A DNA stretch of 64,000 bases from Neochlamydia sp. S13 (GTDB lineage: Bacteria > Chlamydiota > Chlamydiia > Chlamydiales > Parachlamydiaceae), in contig NZ_AP017977.1 of the NCBI RefSeq assembly GCF_000648235.2, positions 1,984,001-2,048,000 on the forward strand, written 5' to 3'. The translations under genes and the position numbers were made by a program. Positions 37,417 through 45,560 of this stretch are shown here, one piece after another. The notes beneath the pieces were generated by a model. That model worked only from the letters and a program-made list of their open reading frames with translations. It made no database searches and was not told where the DNA came from. How positions within the stretch are numbered: the first letter of the stretch is position 1; each line of letters opens with the position of its first letter.

Positions 37417-37690
37417 GTGAGTGAGTAGAGCAGGAGAATTTCACTCCTATCCTCTCTTAGAGCCGGACGGGAGCCTCTGGACTCATCCGGTTCTCATTAT
37501 CTAAACCATTGGTATATAACCAAGCTTCCAATGAACGAATAAATGGGGAGAAGACTTTGCAATCTGTGCTATAGAGTGACATGCTTTGATCTTGTGTCTA
37601 TTGTATTTGCGATATTTTCGTTTTGTCCATTTACACAAATAGTCATTTACGTTCCTCCATAGTCAGCTCCCTTACAAGTCTTTAAAAGAG
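37417..37690 (-). pseudogene. Group II intron relic: maturase C-terminus plus domains V and VI
   Basis: The minus strand reads RKYRKYNRHKIKACHSIAQI then AKSSPHLFVHWKLGY, the C-terminal end of bacterial group II intron reverse transcriptase/maturase. After its stop comes a 34-base hairpin (37460-37493) with arms GAACCGGA and TCCGGCTC, the size and form of catalytic domain V. A domain VI-like stem and a CTACTCAC-type 3' end follow. The 5' part of the intron is gone. Confidence 0.78.
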
Positions 37691-37713
37691 AACAAAGCTT
37701 ATTTGCCACACGC

Positions 37714-38169
37714 GTTCCCATGCAAATCAAAGAGGTAAAAGAACTCATATTCGAAGTGCCTTACGACAAAACTGTAGTAATAGTAGAAGGCTATCAAGCT
37801 TTTGAGAGTACCTCTTGCTATGCAGGCTTTGAACAAAGATGGGTAGTCATCTTCAGTCAGGTGACCTATCAAAGAGAATACCGTACTTGATCTAAGCATT
37901 AACTTAAGGACAGTGAAAAAGAAGCTAAAGCCTTTACTAAGCTCATGCAGCAAGAGTTTTCATGTCCTAGCGATGCTAAGCGCCAATTAGATAAGTTTGT
38001 AAAAAAACTTAAATATATACAGATTATAGAATCTGAAGTTATAGCAACTCAAAAGCATGCTACGCCTGGCCGGCCCAAAGCTGAGCAAAAATCTTCTACA
38101 TCTAGCTATCACCTACAAGGCACGGTAGCTTGCTCTTTGCTTAACAAGTTAGCCGATACCCCGCGGTGA
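37714..38169 (+). pseudogene. IS1634-like transposase relic
   Basis: The plus strand reads KELIFEVPYDKTVVIVEGYQ, then EQRWVVIFSQVTYQREYRT, two in-frame stops, then KEAKAFTKLMQQEFSCPSDA and GRPKAEQKSSTSSYH. This matches the middle of IS1634-type transposases (EQRWLVV, REFAC, GRPKK). It is truncated at both ends and carries stops. The first F-box/LRR duplication unit begins within a few bases of its end, so the island abuts mobile-element debris. Confidence 0.65.
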
Positions 38170-38170
38170 T

Positions 38171-38265
38171 AAGGATACGAATTCGTTTGACTTGTTTTTT
38201 TTATTTTTATATTGTTTTTAAAAAATAAAAATGCTGAAAAAGTTATTACTACCCAAGAAAATAAA
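38171..38265 (+). promoter_or_regulatory. Shared upstream region of F-box/LRR gene 1
   Basis: A block beginning AAGGATACGAATTCG is nearly identical before all three F-box/LRR genes (here, 40329 and 42693). It contains TTTGAC (38186-38191) and TATATT (38208-38213), spaced 16 bases, within a T-rich spacer. The other copies have spacers of 17 and 19 because the T-tract differs in length. These are sigma-66-like hexamers; promoter activity is inferred. Confidence 0.5.
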
Positions 38266-39885
38266 ATGCATCCTATCTCTTCGACATCTATGGAATGCTT
38301 GCCCAATGAATTGTTGCTCCCTATCTTAGAGGCTTGCGTAGTTCCTTCCTTATTTAGCGTCTGTAAAAGATGGCATCATCTGCTGGCTACTGAAGTCATG
38401 CCTTCTCTTTATAAAAAAATAGCCCAGCTTCATTTTCCCACGAAGAATACCCTTACCCAGCGAACTCTTATGTTAGCTAAAGTTTATCAACTCAATCCTG
38501 GACTTACCTCTACTGAAAAAGTTTATCAAGTTTTTAAACAAGTTATTACCTTAGCTAAATCTATTTCTCCTTTGGAATTTAAATGGAAAACAGAAGAAAA
38601 AAGAGGCTTAACGCTGGCTAATTACTCTTCTTATCTCTTAAATATTAATCGCCTTTTACTTTGGAAAAAACTTCCTGGTGGAGAAGAATACTTGAGCCGA
38701 GAAGAAATTAAGCACTTGCCTCTACAAAAAAAAGGAGAGCTTTTTAGAGATTGGATTGAAGAAAATTGTAAAAGCATCACGGCTTTAGATTTATCTAACG
38801 CAGGCTTGACTTATTTACCCCCAGAAATATGCCAATTGTCTCAGTTGCAAACGCTTAATTTAAGCCAAAACCAGCTCACCACCCTTCCTGCAGAAATAGG
38901 GCAGCTTTCTCAACTACGAGGGCTTTACTTAAATCAAAACCAGCTCACCGCTCTGCCTACAGGAATAAGTCAATTGTCTCAGTTGCAAACGCTTAACTTA
39001 AGCCAAAACCAGCTCACCAGCCTTCCTGCAGAAATCGGGCAGTTGTCTCAACTACGAAGGCTTCAATTAAATCAAAACCAGATCACCAGTCTGCCTGCAG
39101 GAATAGATCAATTGTCTCAGCTACAATTGCTTGAATTAAATCAAAACCAGCTCACCAATCTGCCTGCAGGAATAGGTCAATTGTCTCAGCTACAATTGCT
39201 TGAATTAAATCAAAACCAGCTCACCAGCCTTCCTGCAGAAATCGGGCAGCTGTCTCAGCTGCAAACGCTTGACTTAAGAGAAAACCCGCTCACCGCTCTG
39301 CCTACAGAAATAGGGCAGTTGGCTAAGCTGCAAAGGCTTGACTTAAGAAAAAACCAGCTCACCAGCCTTCCTGCAGAAATAGGGCAGCTGTCTAAGCTGC
39401 AATGGCTTTACTTAAATCAAAACCAGCTCACCACCCTTCCTGCAGAAATAGGGCAGCTGCCTCAGCTGCAAACGCTTGACTTAAGAGAAAACCAGCTCAC
39501 CACTCTGCCTACAGAAATCGGGCAGTTGGCTAAGCTGCAAAGGCTTTACTTAATCCAAAACCAACTCACCACCCTTCCTGCAGAAATAGGGCAGCTGTCT
39601 AAGCTGCAATGGCTTTACTTAAATCAAAACCAGCTCACCACCCTTCCTGCAGAAATAGGGCAGCTGCCTCAGCTGCAAACGCTTGACTTAAGAGAAAACC
39701 AGCTCACCACTCTGCCTACAGAAATCGGGCAGTTGGCTAAGCTGCAAAGGCTTTACTTAATCCAAAACCAACTCACCACCCTTCCTGCAGAAATAGGGCA
39801 GCTGCCTCAGCTTACCAAGCTTGAATTAGCGGAAAACCCTTTGAAAGATATCGCCGAAAAAATAAGGCAGCGTTTTCAATTGTAG
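38266..39885 (+). CDS. F-box / leucine-rich-repeat protein 1 (15 LRRs)
   Basis: The ATG at 38266 ([20 protein letters not shown]) is the real start. It is shared by all three copies, while sequence before it falls in different frames in copies 1 and 2. The 539-residue product has an F-box at about 10-40 ([29 protein letters not shown]), a linker domain to about 185 ([38 protein letters not shown]), 15 LRRs of 23 residues ([23 protein letters not shown]) and a C-terminal cap ([15 protein letters not shown]). F-boxes bind Skp1 of SCF ubiquitin ligases and LRRs select substrates, so a host-targeted effector is likely. No secretion signal is visible; type III export is inferred. Confidence 0.92.
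   Translation: MHPISSTSMECLPNELLLPILEACVVPSLFSVCKRWHHLLATEVMPSLYKKIAQLHFPTKNTLTQRTLMLAKVYQLNPGLTSTEKVYQVFKQVITLAKSISPLEFKWKTEEKRGLTLANYSSYLLNINRLLLWKKLPGGEEYLSREEIKHLPLQKKGELFRDWIEENCKSITALDLSNAGLTYLPPEICQLSQLQTLNLSQNQLTTLPAEIGQLSQLRGLYLNQNQLTALPTGISQLSQLQTLNLSQNQLTSLPAEIGQLSQLRRLQLNQNQITSLPAGIDQLSQLQLLELNQNQLTNLPAGIGQLSQLQLLELNQNQLTSLPAEIGQLSQLQTLDLRENPLTALPTEIGQLAKLQRLDLRKNQLTSLPAEIGQLSKLQWLYLNQNQLTTLPAEIGQLPQLQTLDLRENQLTTLPTEIGQLAKLQRLYLIQNQLTTLPAEIGQLSKLQWLYLNQNQLTTLPAEIGQLPQLQTLDLRENQLTTLPTEIGQLAKLQRLYLIQNQLTTLPAEIGQLPQLTKLELAENPLKDIAEKIRQRFQL
39451..39800 (+). repeat. 207-bp super-repeat in F-box/LRR gene 1
   Basis: A block of three LRR codon units (3 x 69 = 207 bp) starting at 39451 recurs almost unchanged from 39658. 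The near-identity at silent positions shows a recent in-register duplication, which lengthens the solenoid by exactly three repeats. Confidence 0.85.
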
Positions 39886-40328
39886 AATGGTCGTAAGTAC
39901 TTTTTAAATTAGGGTGAGCTAAAATGAAATAAAAAACTTTTAGCCATCCTATCTTTAAACAAGTAATCCGCTTTCCTTCCGGCAACTAAGCAAGCTTAAA
40001 ATAACCTACACATTTATAATAACAAGAAGTTTCTCTTTTTTTCTGCAGAGTGTTATGGCTGGAAGAACAACTTTCCTTGACAGGAAGAAGCTAGGCATAT
40101 TGTATTCCATCATTCGGTAGAAGAATTAAAACAAGGCACCAAAAAGAACCGTTTTATCTCAAATACAACGAATCAATTTCATTTTTTTAGCCAAACCAAA
40201 ATTGCCGCATCACTTAATCCTCAAAACCTGTGGCTGCTCCTAAATGCTTGGAAGATCTACCCCCTTTCCTTGGAACTATCTGAAAAAGAAGCGCTGTTAG
40301 ATCATTTGTGAGTAGTTTTTCATCGAGA
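39886..40328 (+). repeat. 3' flank of LRR duplication unit, copy 1
   Basis: About 443 bases after gene 1 are closely matched by 42249-42692 after gene 2 and in part by 45234-45460 after gene 3. It contains an inverted repeat GCTAAAA/TTTTAGC (39918-39944) without a T-tract, a weak terminator candidate. Further on, an old coding remnant reads FSQTKIAASLNPQNLWLLLN and SLELSEKEALLDHL to a stop. That frame is broken in copy 2. Confidence 0.8.
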
Positions 40329-40424
40329 AGGATACGAATTCGTTTGACTTGCTTTTTTAATTTTTTATATTGTCTTTAAAAAATGATAATGCTGAAAAAG
40401 TTATTACTACCCAAGGAAAATAAA
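40329..40424 (+). promoter_or_regulatory. Shared upstream region of F-box/LRR gene 2
   Basis: Second copy of the shared leader. TTTGAC at 40343-40348 and TATATT at 40366-40371 are 17 bases apart, the standard bacterial spacing. CAAGGAAA just before the ATG at 40425 is the ribosome site. If these hexamers are used, this copy should have the best-spaced promoter of the three. Confidence 0.5.
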
Positions 40425-42248
40425 ATGCATCCTATCTCTTCGGCATCTATTGAAAGCTTGCCCAATGAATTGCTACTCCCTATCTTAGAGGCTTGCGTAG
40501 TTCCTTCCTTATTTAGCGTCTGTAAAAGATGGCATCATCTGCTGGCTTCTGAAGTCATGCCCCCTCTTTATAAGCAAATAGGTAAAGTGCATGTTCCTCA
40601 AGGAAATGTTAAGGAGCAGGCTCTTATTGTAGATAGGATTTATAAGCTAGAAGAAAAGCTTTCTGAAACAGCAAAGGTAAATGCAATCTTTAGGCAAATC
40701 TTTACTTTAGCCAAGTCTTTTTCTCCTTTAGAATTCAAAGAAAAAACAGAAGAAAAAAGAGGCTTAACGCTGGCTAATTACTCTTCCTATCTTGTAAATA
40801 TTAATCGCCTTTTACTTTGGGAAAGACTTCCTGGTGGGGAAGAATTCTTGAGCCGAGAAGAAATTAAGCACTTGCCTCTAGAGAAAAAAGGAGAGCTTCT
40901 TAGAGATTGGATTAAAGAAAATTGTAAAAACATCCCCGCTTTGGATTTATCTAGAGCAGGCTTGTTTTATTTACCCTCAGAAATAGGCCAATTGTCTCAG
41001 TTGCAATATCTTGACTTAAGTCAAAACCAGCTCACCAGCCTTCCTGTAGAAATAGGCCAATTATCTCAGTTGGAACGGCTTTACTTAAATGAAAACCAGC
41101 TCACCGCTCTGCCTACAGAAATTGGGCAGCTCTCTCAGCTGCGAAGGCTTGACTTAAATGAAAACCAGCTCACCGCTCTGCCTGCAGAAATATGCCAGTT
41201 ATCTCAGCTGCAATACGTCTCCTTAAATCAAAACCAGCTCACCGCTTTGCCTGCAGAAATTGGGCGGCTGTCCCAGCTGGAAAGGCTTGACTTAAATCGA
41301 AACCAGCTCACCGCTCTGCCTATAAAAGTCGGACAACTGTCTCAGCTGCAAAGGCTTGAATTAAATCAAAACCAGCTCACCAATCTGCCTACAGAAATCG
41401 GGCAGCTGTCTCAACTAGGGGTGCTTTACTTAAAGCAAAACAAGCTCGACCGCCTTCCTGCAGAAATAGGTCAATTGTCTCAGCTGCAAACGCTTAACTT
41501 AAGCCAAAACCAGCTCGACCGCCTGCCTACAGAAATTGGGCAACTGTTTCAACTACAAGGGCTTTACTTAAGCCAAAACCAGCTCACCAATCTGCCTACA
41601 GAAATCGGGCAGCTGTCTCAACTAGGGGTGCTTTACTTAAAGCAAAACAAGCTCGACCGCCTTCCTGCAGAAATAGGTCAATTGTCTCAGCTGCAAACGC
41701 TTGACTTAAGCCAAAACCAGCTCGACCGCCTGCCTACAGAAATTGGGCAACTGTTTCAACTACAAGGGCTTTACTTAAGCCAAAACCAGCTCACCGCTCT
41801 ACCTATAGAGATTGGGCGGCTGTCTAAGCTGCAATGGCTTGAATTAAATCATAACCAACTCACCGCTCTACCTACAGAAATTGGGCAACTGTTTCAACTA
41901 CAAGGGCTTTACTTAAGCCAAAACCAGCTCACCAATCTGCCTACAGAAATCGGGCAGCTGTCTCAACTAGGGGTGCTTTACTTAAAGCAAAACAAGCTCG
42001 ACCGCCTACCTGCAGAAATTGGGCAACTGTTTCAACTACAAGGGCTTTACTTAAATCAAAACCAGCTCACTAGCCTGCCTACAGAAATCGGGCAGCTGTC
42101 TGAGCTGCAAACGCTTAAATTAAATCAAAACCAGCTCACCAGCCTTCCTGTAGAAATAGGTCAATTGTCTCAGCTGCAAGAGCTTAAATTAGAGGAAAAT
42201 CCTTTGAAGGATATTGCAGAAAAAATGAGGCAGCGTTTCCAATTGTAA
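40425..42248 (+). CDS. F-box / leucine-rich-repeat protein 2 (18 LRRs)
   Basis: The start at 40425 ([20 protein letters not shown]) follows an AAGGAA site; product 607 residues. The F-box is conserved. The segment after it ([20 protein letters not shown]) differs from gene 1 but matches gene 3, so this part has been exchanged or diverged. The linker domain and 18 LRRs follow, including distinctive [11 protein letters not shown] and [11 protein letters not shown] repeats in three blocks. Variable residues lie on the predicted concave beta face, suggesting different substrates. The cap [15 protein letters not shown] is shared. Role inferred as for gene 1. Confidence 0.92.
   Translation: MHPISSASIESLPNELLLPILEACVVPSLFSVCKRWHHLLASEVMPPLYKQIGKVHVPQGNVKEQALIVDRIYKLEEKLSETAKVNAIFRQIFTLAKSFSPLEFKEKTEEKRGLTLANYSSYLVNINRLLLWERLPGGEEFLSREEIKHLPLEKKGELLRDWIKENCKNIPALDLSRAGLFYLPSEIGQLSQLQYLDLSQNQLTSLPVEIGQLSQLERLYLNENQLTALPTEIGQLSQLRRLDLNENQLTALPAEICQLSQLQYVSLNQNQLTALPAEIGRLSQLERLDLNRNQLTALPIKVGQLSQLQRLELNQNQLTNLPTEIGQLSQLGVLYLKQNKLDRLPAEIGQLSQLQTLNLSQNQLDRLPTEIGQLFQLQGLYLSQNQLTNLPTEIGQLSQLGVLYLKQNKLDRLPAEIGQLSQLQTLDLSQNQLDRLPTEIGQLFQLQGLYLSQNQLTALPIEIGRLSKLQWLELNHNQLTALPTEIGQLFQLQGLYLSQNQLTNLPTEIGQLSQLGVLYLKQNKLDRLPAEIGQLFQLQGLYLNQNQLTSLPTEIGQLSELQTLKLNQNQLTSLPVEIGQLSQLQELKLEENPLKDIAEKMRQRFQL
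41376..42000 (+). repeat. 207-bp and 345-bp super-repeats in F-box/LRR gene 2
   Basis: The block that begins CTCACCAATCTGCCTACAGA occurs at 41376, 41583 and 41928, offsets of 207 and 345 bp, exactly 3 and 5 LRR units of 69 bp. The blocks encode the DRLP-type repeats. This is the trace of successive in-register duplications. Confidence 0.85.
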
Positions 42249-42692
42249 AATAGTCTTAAATACTTTTTAAATGGGGATGAGCTAAAATGAAATAAAAAAC
42301 TTTTAGCCATCTTATCTTTAAAGAAGCAATCAGTTTTTCATTCCGGTAACTAAGCAAGCTTAAAATAACCTACACATTTATAACGACAAGGAGCTTCTCT
42401 CTTTTTCTGCAGAGTGTTTATGGCTGGGAGGACAACCTTTCTTGACAGGAAGAAGCTAGGCGTATTGTATTCCATCATACGGTAGAAGAATTAAAACACT
42501 GCGCCAAAAAGAGCCGTTTTTCTCAAATAAGGAAAAGAATCAATCTCATTCTTTTAGCCAAACCAAAATTGCCGCGTCACTTAATCGCCAAGACCTGTGG
42601 TTGCTCCTGAATGCTTAGAAGGTCTCCCCCCTTTCCGTGAATCTATCTGAAAAAAAAGCGGGATAGATTATCTGTGATTTGTTTTCATTGAA
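42249..42692 (+). repeat. 3' flank of LRR duplication unit, copy 2
   Basis: Closely matches 39886-40328, including the GCTAAAA/TTTTAGC inverted repeat. The coding remnant seen in copy 1 is frameshifted here (AKPKLPRHLIAKTCGCS, then a stop), so it is not a maintained gene. It ends at the AAGGATACG block that opens unit 3. Confidence 0.8.
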
Positions 42693-42788
42693 AGGATACG
42701 AATTCGTTTGACTTGCTTTTTTAATTTTTTTTATATTGTTTTTAAAAATGAAAATGCCGAGAAAGTTATTATTACCCAAGGAAATAAA
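42693..42788 (+). promoter_or_regulatory. Shared upstream region of F-box/LRR gene 3
   Basis: Third copy of the leader. TTTGAC at 42707-42712 and TATATT at 42732-42737 are 19 bases apart because the T-run is longer. CAAGGAAA precedes the ATG at 42789. The lengthened spacer would be expected to weaken a sigma-66-type promoter; this is inference. Confidence 0.5.
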
Positions 42789-45233
42789 ATGCATCCTATC
42801 TCTTCGACATCTATGGAATGCTTGCCCAATGAATTGCTGCTCCCTATCTTAGAGGCTTGCGTAGTTCCTTCCTTATTTAGCGTCTGTAAAAGATGGCATC
42901 ATCTGCTGGCTTCTGAAGTCATGCCCCCTCTTTATAAGCAAATAGGTAAAGTGCATGTTCCTCAAGGAAATGTTAAGGAGCAGGCTCTTATTGTAGATAG
43001 GATTTATAAGCTAGAAGAAAAGCTTTCTGAAGCAGCAAAGGTAAATGCAATCTTTAGGCAAATCTTTACTTTAGCCAAGTCTTTTTCTCCTTTGGAATTT
43101 AAATGGAAAACAGAAGAAAAAAGAGGCTTAACGCTGGCTAATTACTCTTCCTATCTTGTAAATATTAATCGCCTTCTACTTTGGAAAAAACTTCCTGGCG
43201 GGGAAGAATACTTGAGCCGAGAAGAAATTAAGCACTTGCCTTTAGAAAAAAAAGGAGAGCTTCTTAGAGATTGGATTGCAGAAAATTGTAAAAACTTAAC
43301 TTCGCTAAATTTATCTGGAACAGGCTTGGCTTATTTACCTCCAGAAATAGGCCAGTTATCTCAGCTGCAAAAGCTTTTCTTAAATCAAAACCAGCTCATC
43401 GTTCTGCCTGCAGAAATCGGGCATCTATCTCAGCTGCAAGAGCTTGACTTAAGTGAAAACCAGCTTACCAGTCTTCCTGCAGAAATCGGGCAGCTGTCTC
43501 AGCTAGAAAGGCTTTTTTTAGATCAAAACCAGCTCACCAGCCTGCCTGCAGAAATCGGGCAATTGTCTCAACTGCAATGGCTTTACTTAGATCAAAACCA
43601 GCTCACCAGCCTGCCTGAAGAAATCGGGCAGTTGTCTGAGCTCCAAGCGCTTTACTTAAGTCAAAGCCAGCTCACCAGCCTTCCTGCAGGAATCGGACAA
43701 CTGTCTCAGCTGCAATGGCTTGGCTTAAATCAAAACCAGCTCACCGCTCTGCCTACAGAAATTGGGCAGCTGCCTAAGCTGCAAAGGCTTGAATTAAATC
43801 AAAACCAACTCACCAGCCTGCCTGCAGAAATCGGGCAATTGTCTCAACTGCAATGGCTTTACTTAGATCAAAACCAGCTCACCAGCCTTCCTGCAGAAAT
43901 CGGGCAGTTGTCTGAGCTCCAAGCGCTTTACTTAAGTCAAAGCCAGCTCACCAGCCTTCCTGCAGGAATCGGACAACTGTCTCAGCTGCAATGGCTTAGC
44001 TTAAATCAAAACCAGCTCACCAGCCTTCCTGCAGAAATCGGGCAGCTGTCTGAGCTGCAAACGCTTAAATTAAATCAAAACCAGCTCACCGCTCTGCCTG
44101 CAGAAATCGGCCAGCTGTCTCAGATGAAATGGCTTTACTTAAATCAAAGCCAGCTCGCCAGTCTTCCTGCAGAAATAGGTCAATTGTCTCAGCTGCAAAG
44201 GCTTGAGTTAAATCAAAGCCAGCTCACCAGCCTTCCTGCAGAAATCGGGCGGCTGTCTCAGCTGCAAACACTTTACTTAAATCAAAACCAACTCACCGCT
44301 CTGCCTACAGAAATTGGGCAGCTCTCTCAGCTGCAAGCGCTTGAGTTAAATCAAAACCAGCTCACCGCTCTGCCTGCAGAAATAGGTCAATTGTCTCAGC
44401 TGCAAGCGCTTGAGTTAAATCAAAACCAGCTCACCACTCTGCCTACAGAAATATGCCAGTTATCTCAGCTGCAAACGCTTGATTTAAGCCGCAACCAGCT
44501 CACCAGTCTTCCTACAGAAATTGGGCAGCTGTCTCAACTACGAGTGCTTCACTTAAATCAAAACCAGCTCACCGCTCTGCCTGCAGAAATAGGTCAATTG
44601 TCTCAGCTGCAAACGCTTAACTTAAATCAAAACCAGCTCACCGCTCTGCCTACAGAAATTGGGCAGCTGCCTAAGCTGCAAAGGCTTGAATTAAATCAAA
44701 ACCAACTCACCAGCCTGCCTGAAGAAATCGGGCAGTTGTCTGAGCTCCAAGCGCTTTACTTAAGTCAAAGCCAGCTCACCAGCCTTCCTGCAGGAATCGG
44801 ACAACTGTCTCAGCTGCAATGGCTTAGCTTAAATCAAAACCAGCTCACCAGCCTTCCTGCAGGAATCGGACAACTGTCTCAGCTGCAATGGCTTGGCTTA
44901 AATCAAAACCAGCTCACCAGCCTTCCTGCAGGAATCGGACAACTGTCTCAGCTGCAAAGGCTTAACTTAAATCAAAACAAGCTCACCAGCCTTCCTGCAG
45001 AAATAGGGCGGCTGTCTCAGCTGCAAGTGCTTTACTTAAATCAAAACCAGCTCACCAGTCTTCCTGCAGAAATCGGGCAATTGTCTCAGCTGCAACAGCT
45101 TTACTTAAATCACAACCAGCTCACCAGCCTGCCTGCAGAAATTGGGCAGCTGTCTCAGCTTACCAAGCTTGAATTAGCGGAAAATCCTTTGAAAGATATC
45201 GCCGAAAAAATAAGGCAGCGTTTTCGATTGTAG
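42789..45233 (+). CDS. F-box / leucine-rich-repeat protein 3 (27 LRRs)
   Basis: Start at 42789 ([20 protein letters not shown]); 814 residues. The same F-box (about 10-40) and linker domain (to about 185) are followed by 27 LRRs of 23 residues, the largest solenoid of the set, ending with [17 protein letters not shown]. Blocks such as [19 protein letters not shown] recur several times, showing internal duplication. Upstream codons back to 42708 are an open-frame extension without support. Candidate SCF-recruiting effector by domain content. A truncated, rearranged 3' flank and an IS256 relic follow. Confidence 0.92.
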   Translation: MHPISSTSMECLPNELLLPILEACVVPSLFSVCKRWHHLLASEVMPPLYKQIGKVHVPQGNVKEQALIVDRIYKLEEKLSEAAKVNAIFRQIFTLAKSFSPLEFKWKTEEKRGLTLANYSSYLVNINRLLLWKKLPGGEEYLSREEIKHLPLEKKGELLRDWIAENCKNLTSLNLSGTGLAYLPPEIGQLSQLQKLFLNQNQLIVLPAEIGHLSQLQELDLSENQLTSLPAEIGQLSQLERLFLDQNQLTSLPAEIGQLSQLQWLYLDQNQLTSLPEEIGQLSELQALYLSQSQLTSLPAGIGQLSQLQWLGLNQNQLTALPTEIGQLPKLQRLELNQNQLTSLPAEIGQLSQLQWLYLDQNQLTSLPAEIGQLSELQALYLSQSQLTSLPAGIGQLSQLQWLSLNQNQLTSLPAEIGQLSELQTLKLNQNQLTALPAEIGQLSQMKWLYLNQSQLASLPAEIGQLSQLQRLELNQSQLTSLPAEIGRLSQLQTLYLNQNQLTALPTEIGQLSQLQALELNQNQLTALPAEIGQLSQLQALELNQNQLTTLPTEICQLSQLQTLDLSRNQLTSLPTEIGQLSQLRVLHLNQNQLTALPAEIGQLSQLQTLNLNQNQLTALPTEIGQLPKLQRLELNQNQLTSLPEEIGQLSELQALYLSQSQLTSLPAGIGQLSQLQWLSLNQNQLTSLPAGIGQLSQLQWLGLNQNQLTSLPAGIGQLSQLQRLNLNQNKLTSLPAEIGRLSQLQVLYLNQNQLTSLPAEIGQLSQLQQLYLNHNQLTSLPAEIGQLSQLTKLELAENPLKDIAEKIRQRFRL

Positions 45234-45460
45234 AATAGCCGTAAGTACTTTTTAAATGTGGGTGGGCTAAAATGAAATAAAAAACTTTTAGCCGTCTTAT
45301 CTTTAAGCAAGTAATCCGCACTTAAATCAAAACCAGCTCACCAGTCTGCCTGTAGAAGCGGTAGAAGAATTAAAACATTGCGCCAAAAAGAGCCGTTTTT
45401 CTCAAATAAGGCAAAGAATCAATCTCATTCTTTTAGCCAAACCAAAATTGCCGCGTCACT
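45234..45460 (+). repeat. Rearranged, truncated 3' flank of LRR unit 3
   Basis: The first 85 bases match the other two flanks, including GGCTAAAA/TTTTAGCC. Then 38 bases at about 45320-45357 are a piece of LRR coding sequence ([12 protein letters not shown]), replacing about 145 bases of the normal flank. The flank resumes at 45358 (GCGGTAGAAGAATTAAAACA) and breaks off near 45460 at the IS256 relic. Confidence 0.8.
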
Positions 45461-45560
45461 TATCCTAAGTTTGTAGAGTGGCTTGAAAACAATGTAGAGG
45501 AGGGGCTGACATTTTTTCAATTTTCTTTCCATCATCACGTAAAAATTCGAACTTCTAATA
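45461..45560 (+). pseudogene. IS256-family transposase relic, left part
   Basis: Reads YPKFVEWLENNVEEGLTFFQ then FSFHHHVKIRTSN, the C-terminal region of IS256 (Mutator-type) transposases. It is interrupted by the DDE element at 45561. Skipping that element and one TAATA copy joins it in frame to MERLNQEIKRRTRVVRVFPN at 47073. The N-terminal two thirds are absent. Confidence 0.85.

Noticed and set aside
39918..39944. Inverted repeat after F-box/LRR gene 1 as a terminator
   Set aside because: Stem is only 7 bp of A/T-rich pairs with a 13-base loop and no T-tract; kept only as a note in the flank entry.
38800..45200. Dense tandem repeats that could resemble a CRISPR array
   Set aside because: The 69-bp period encodes 23-residue LRRs in an uninterrupted frame, repeats are divergent and there are no unique spacers or cas genes.
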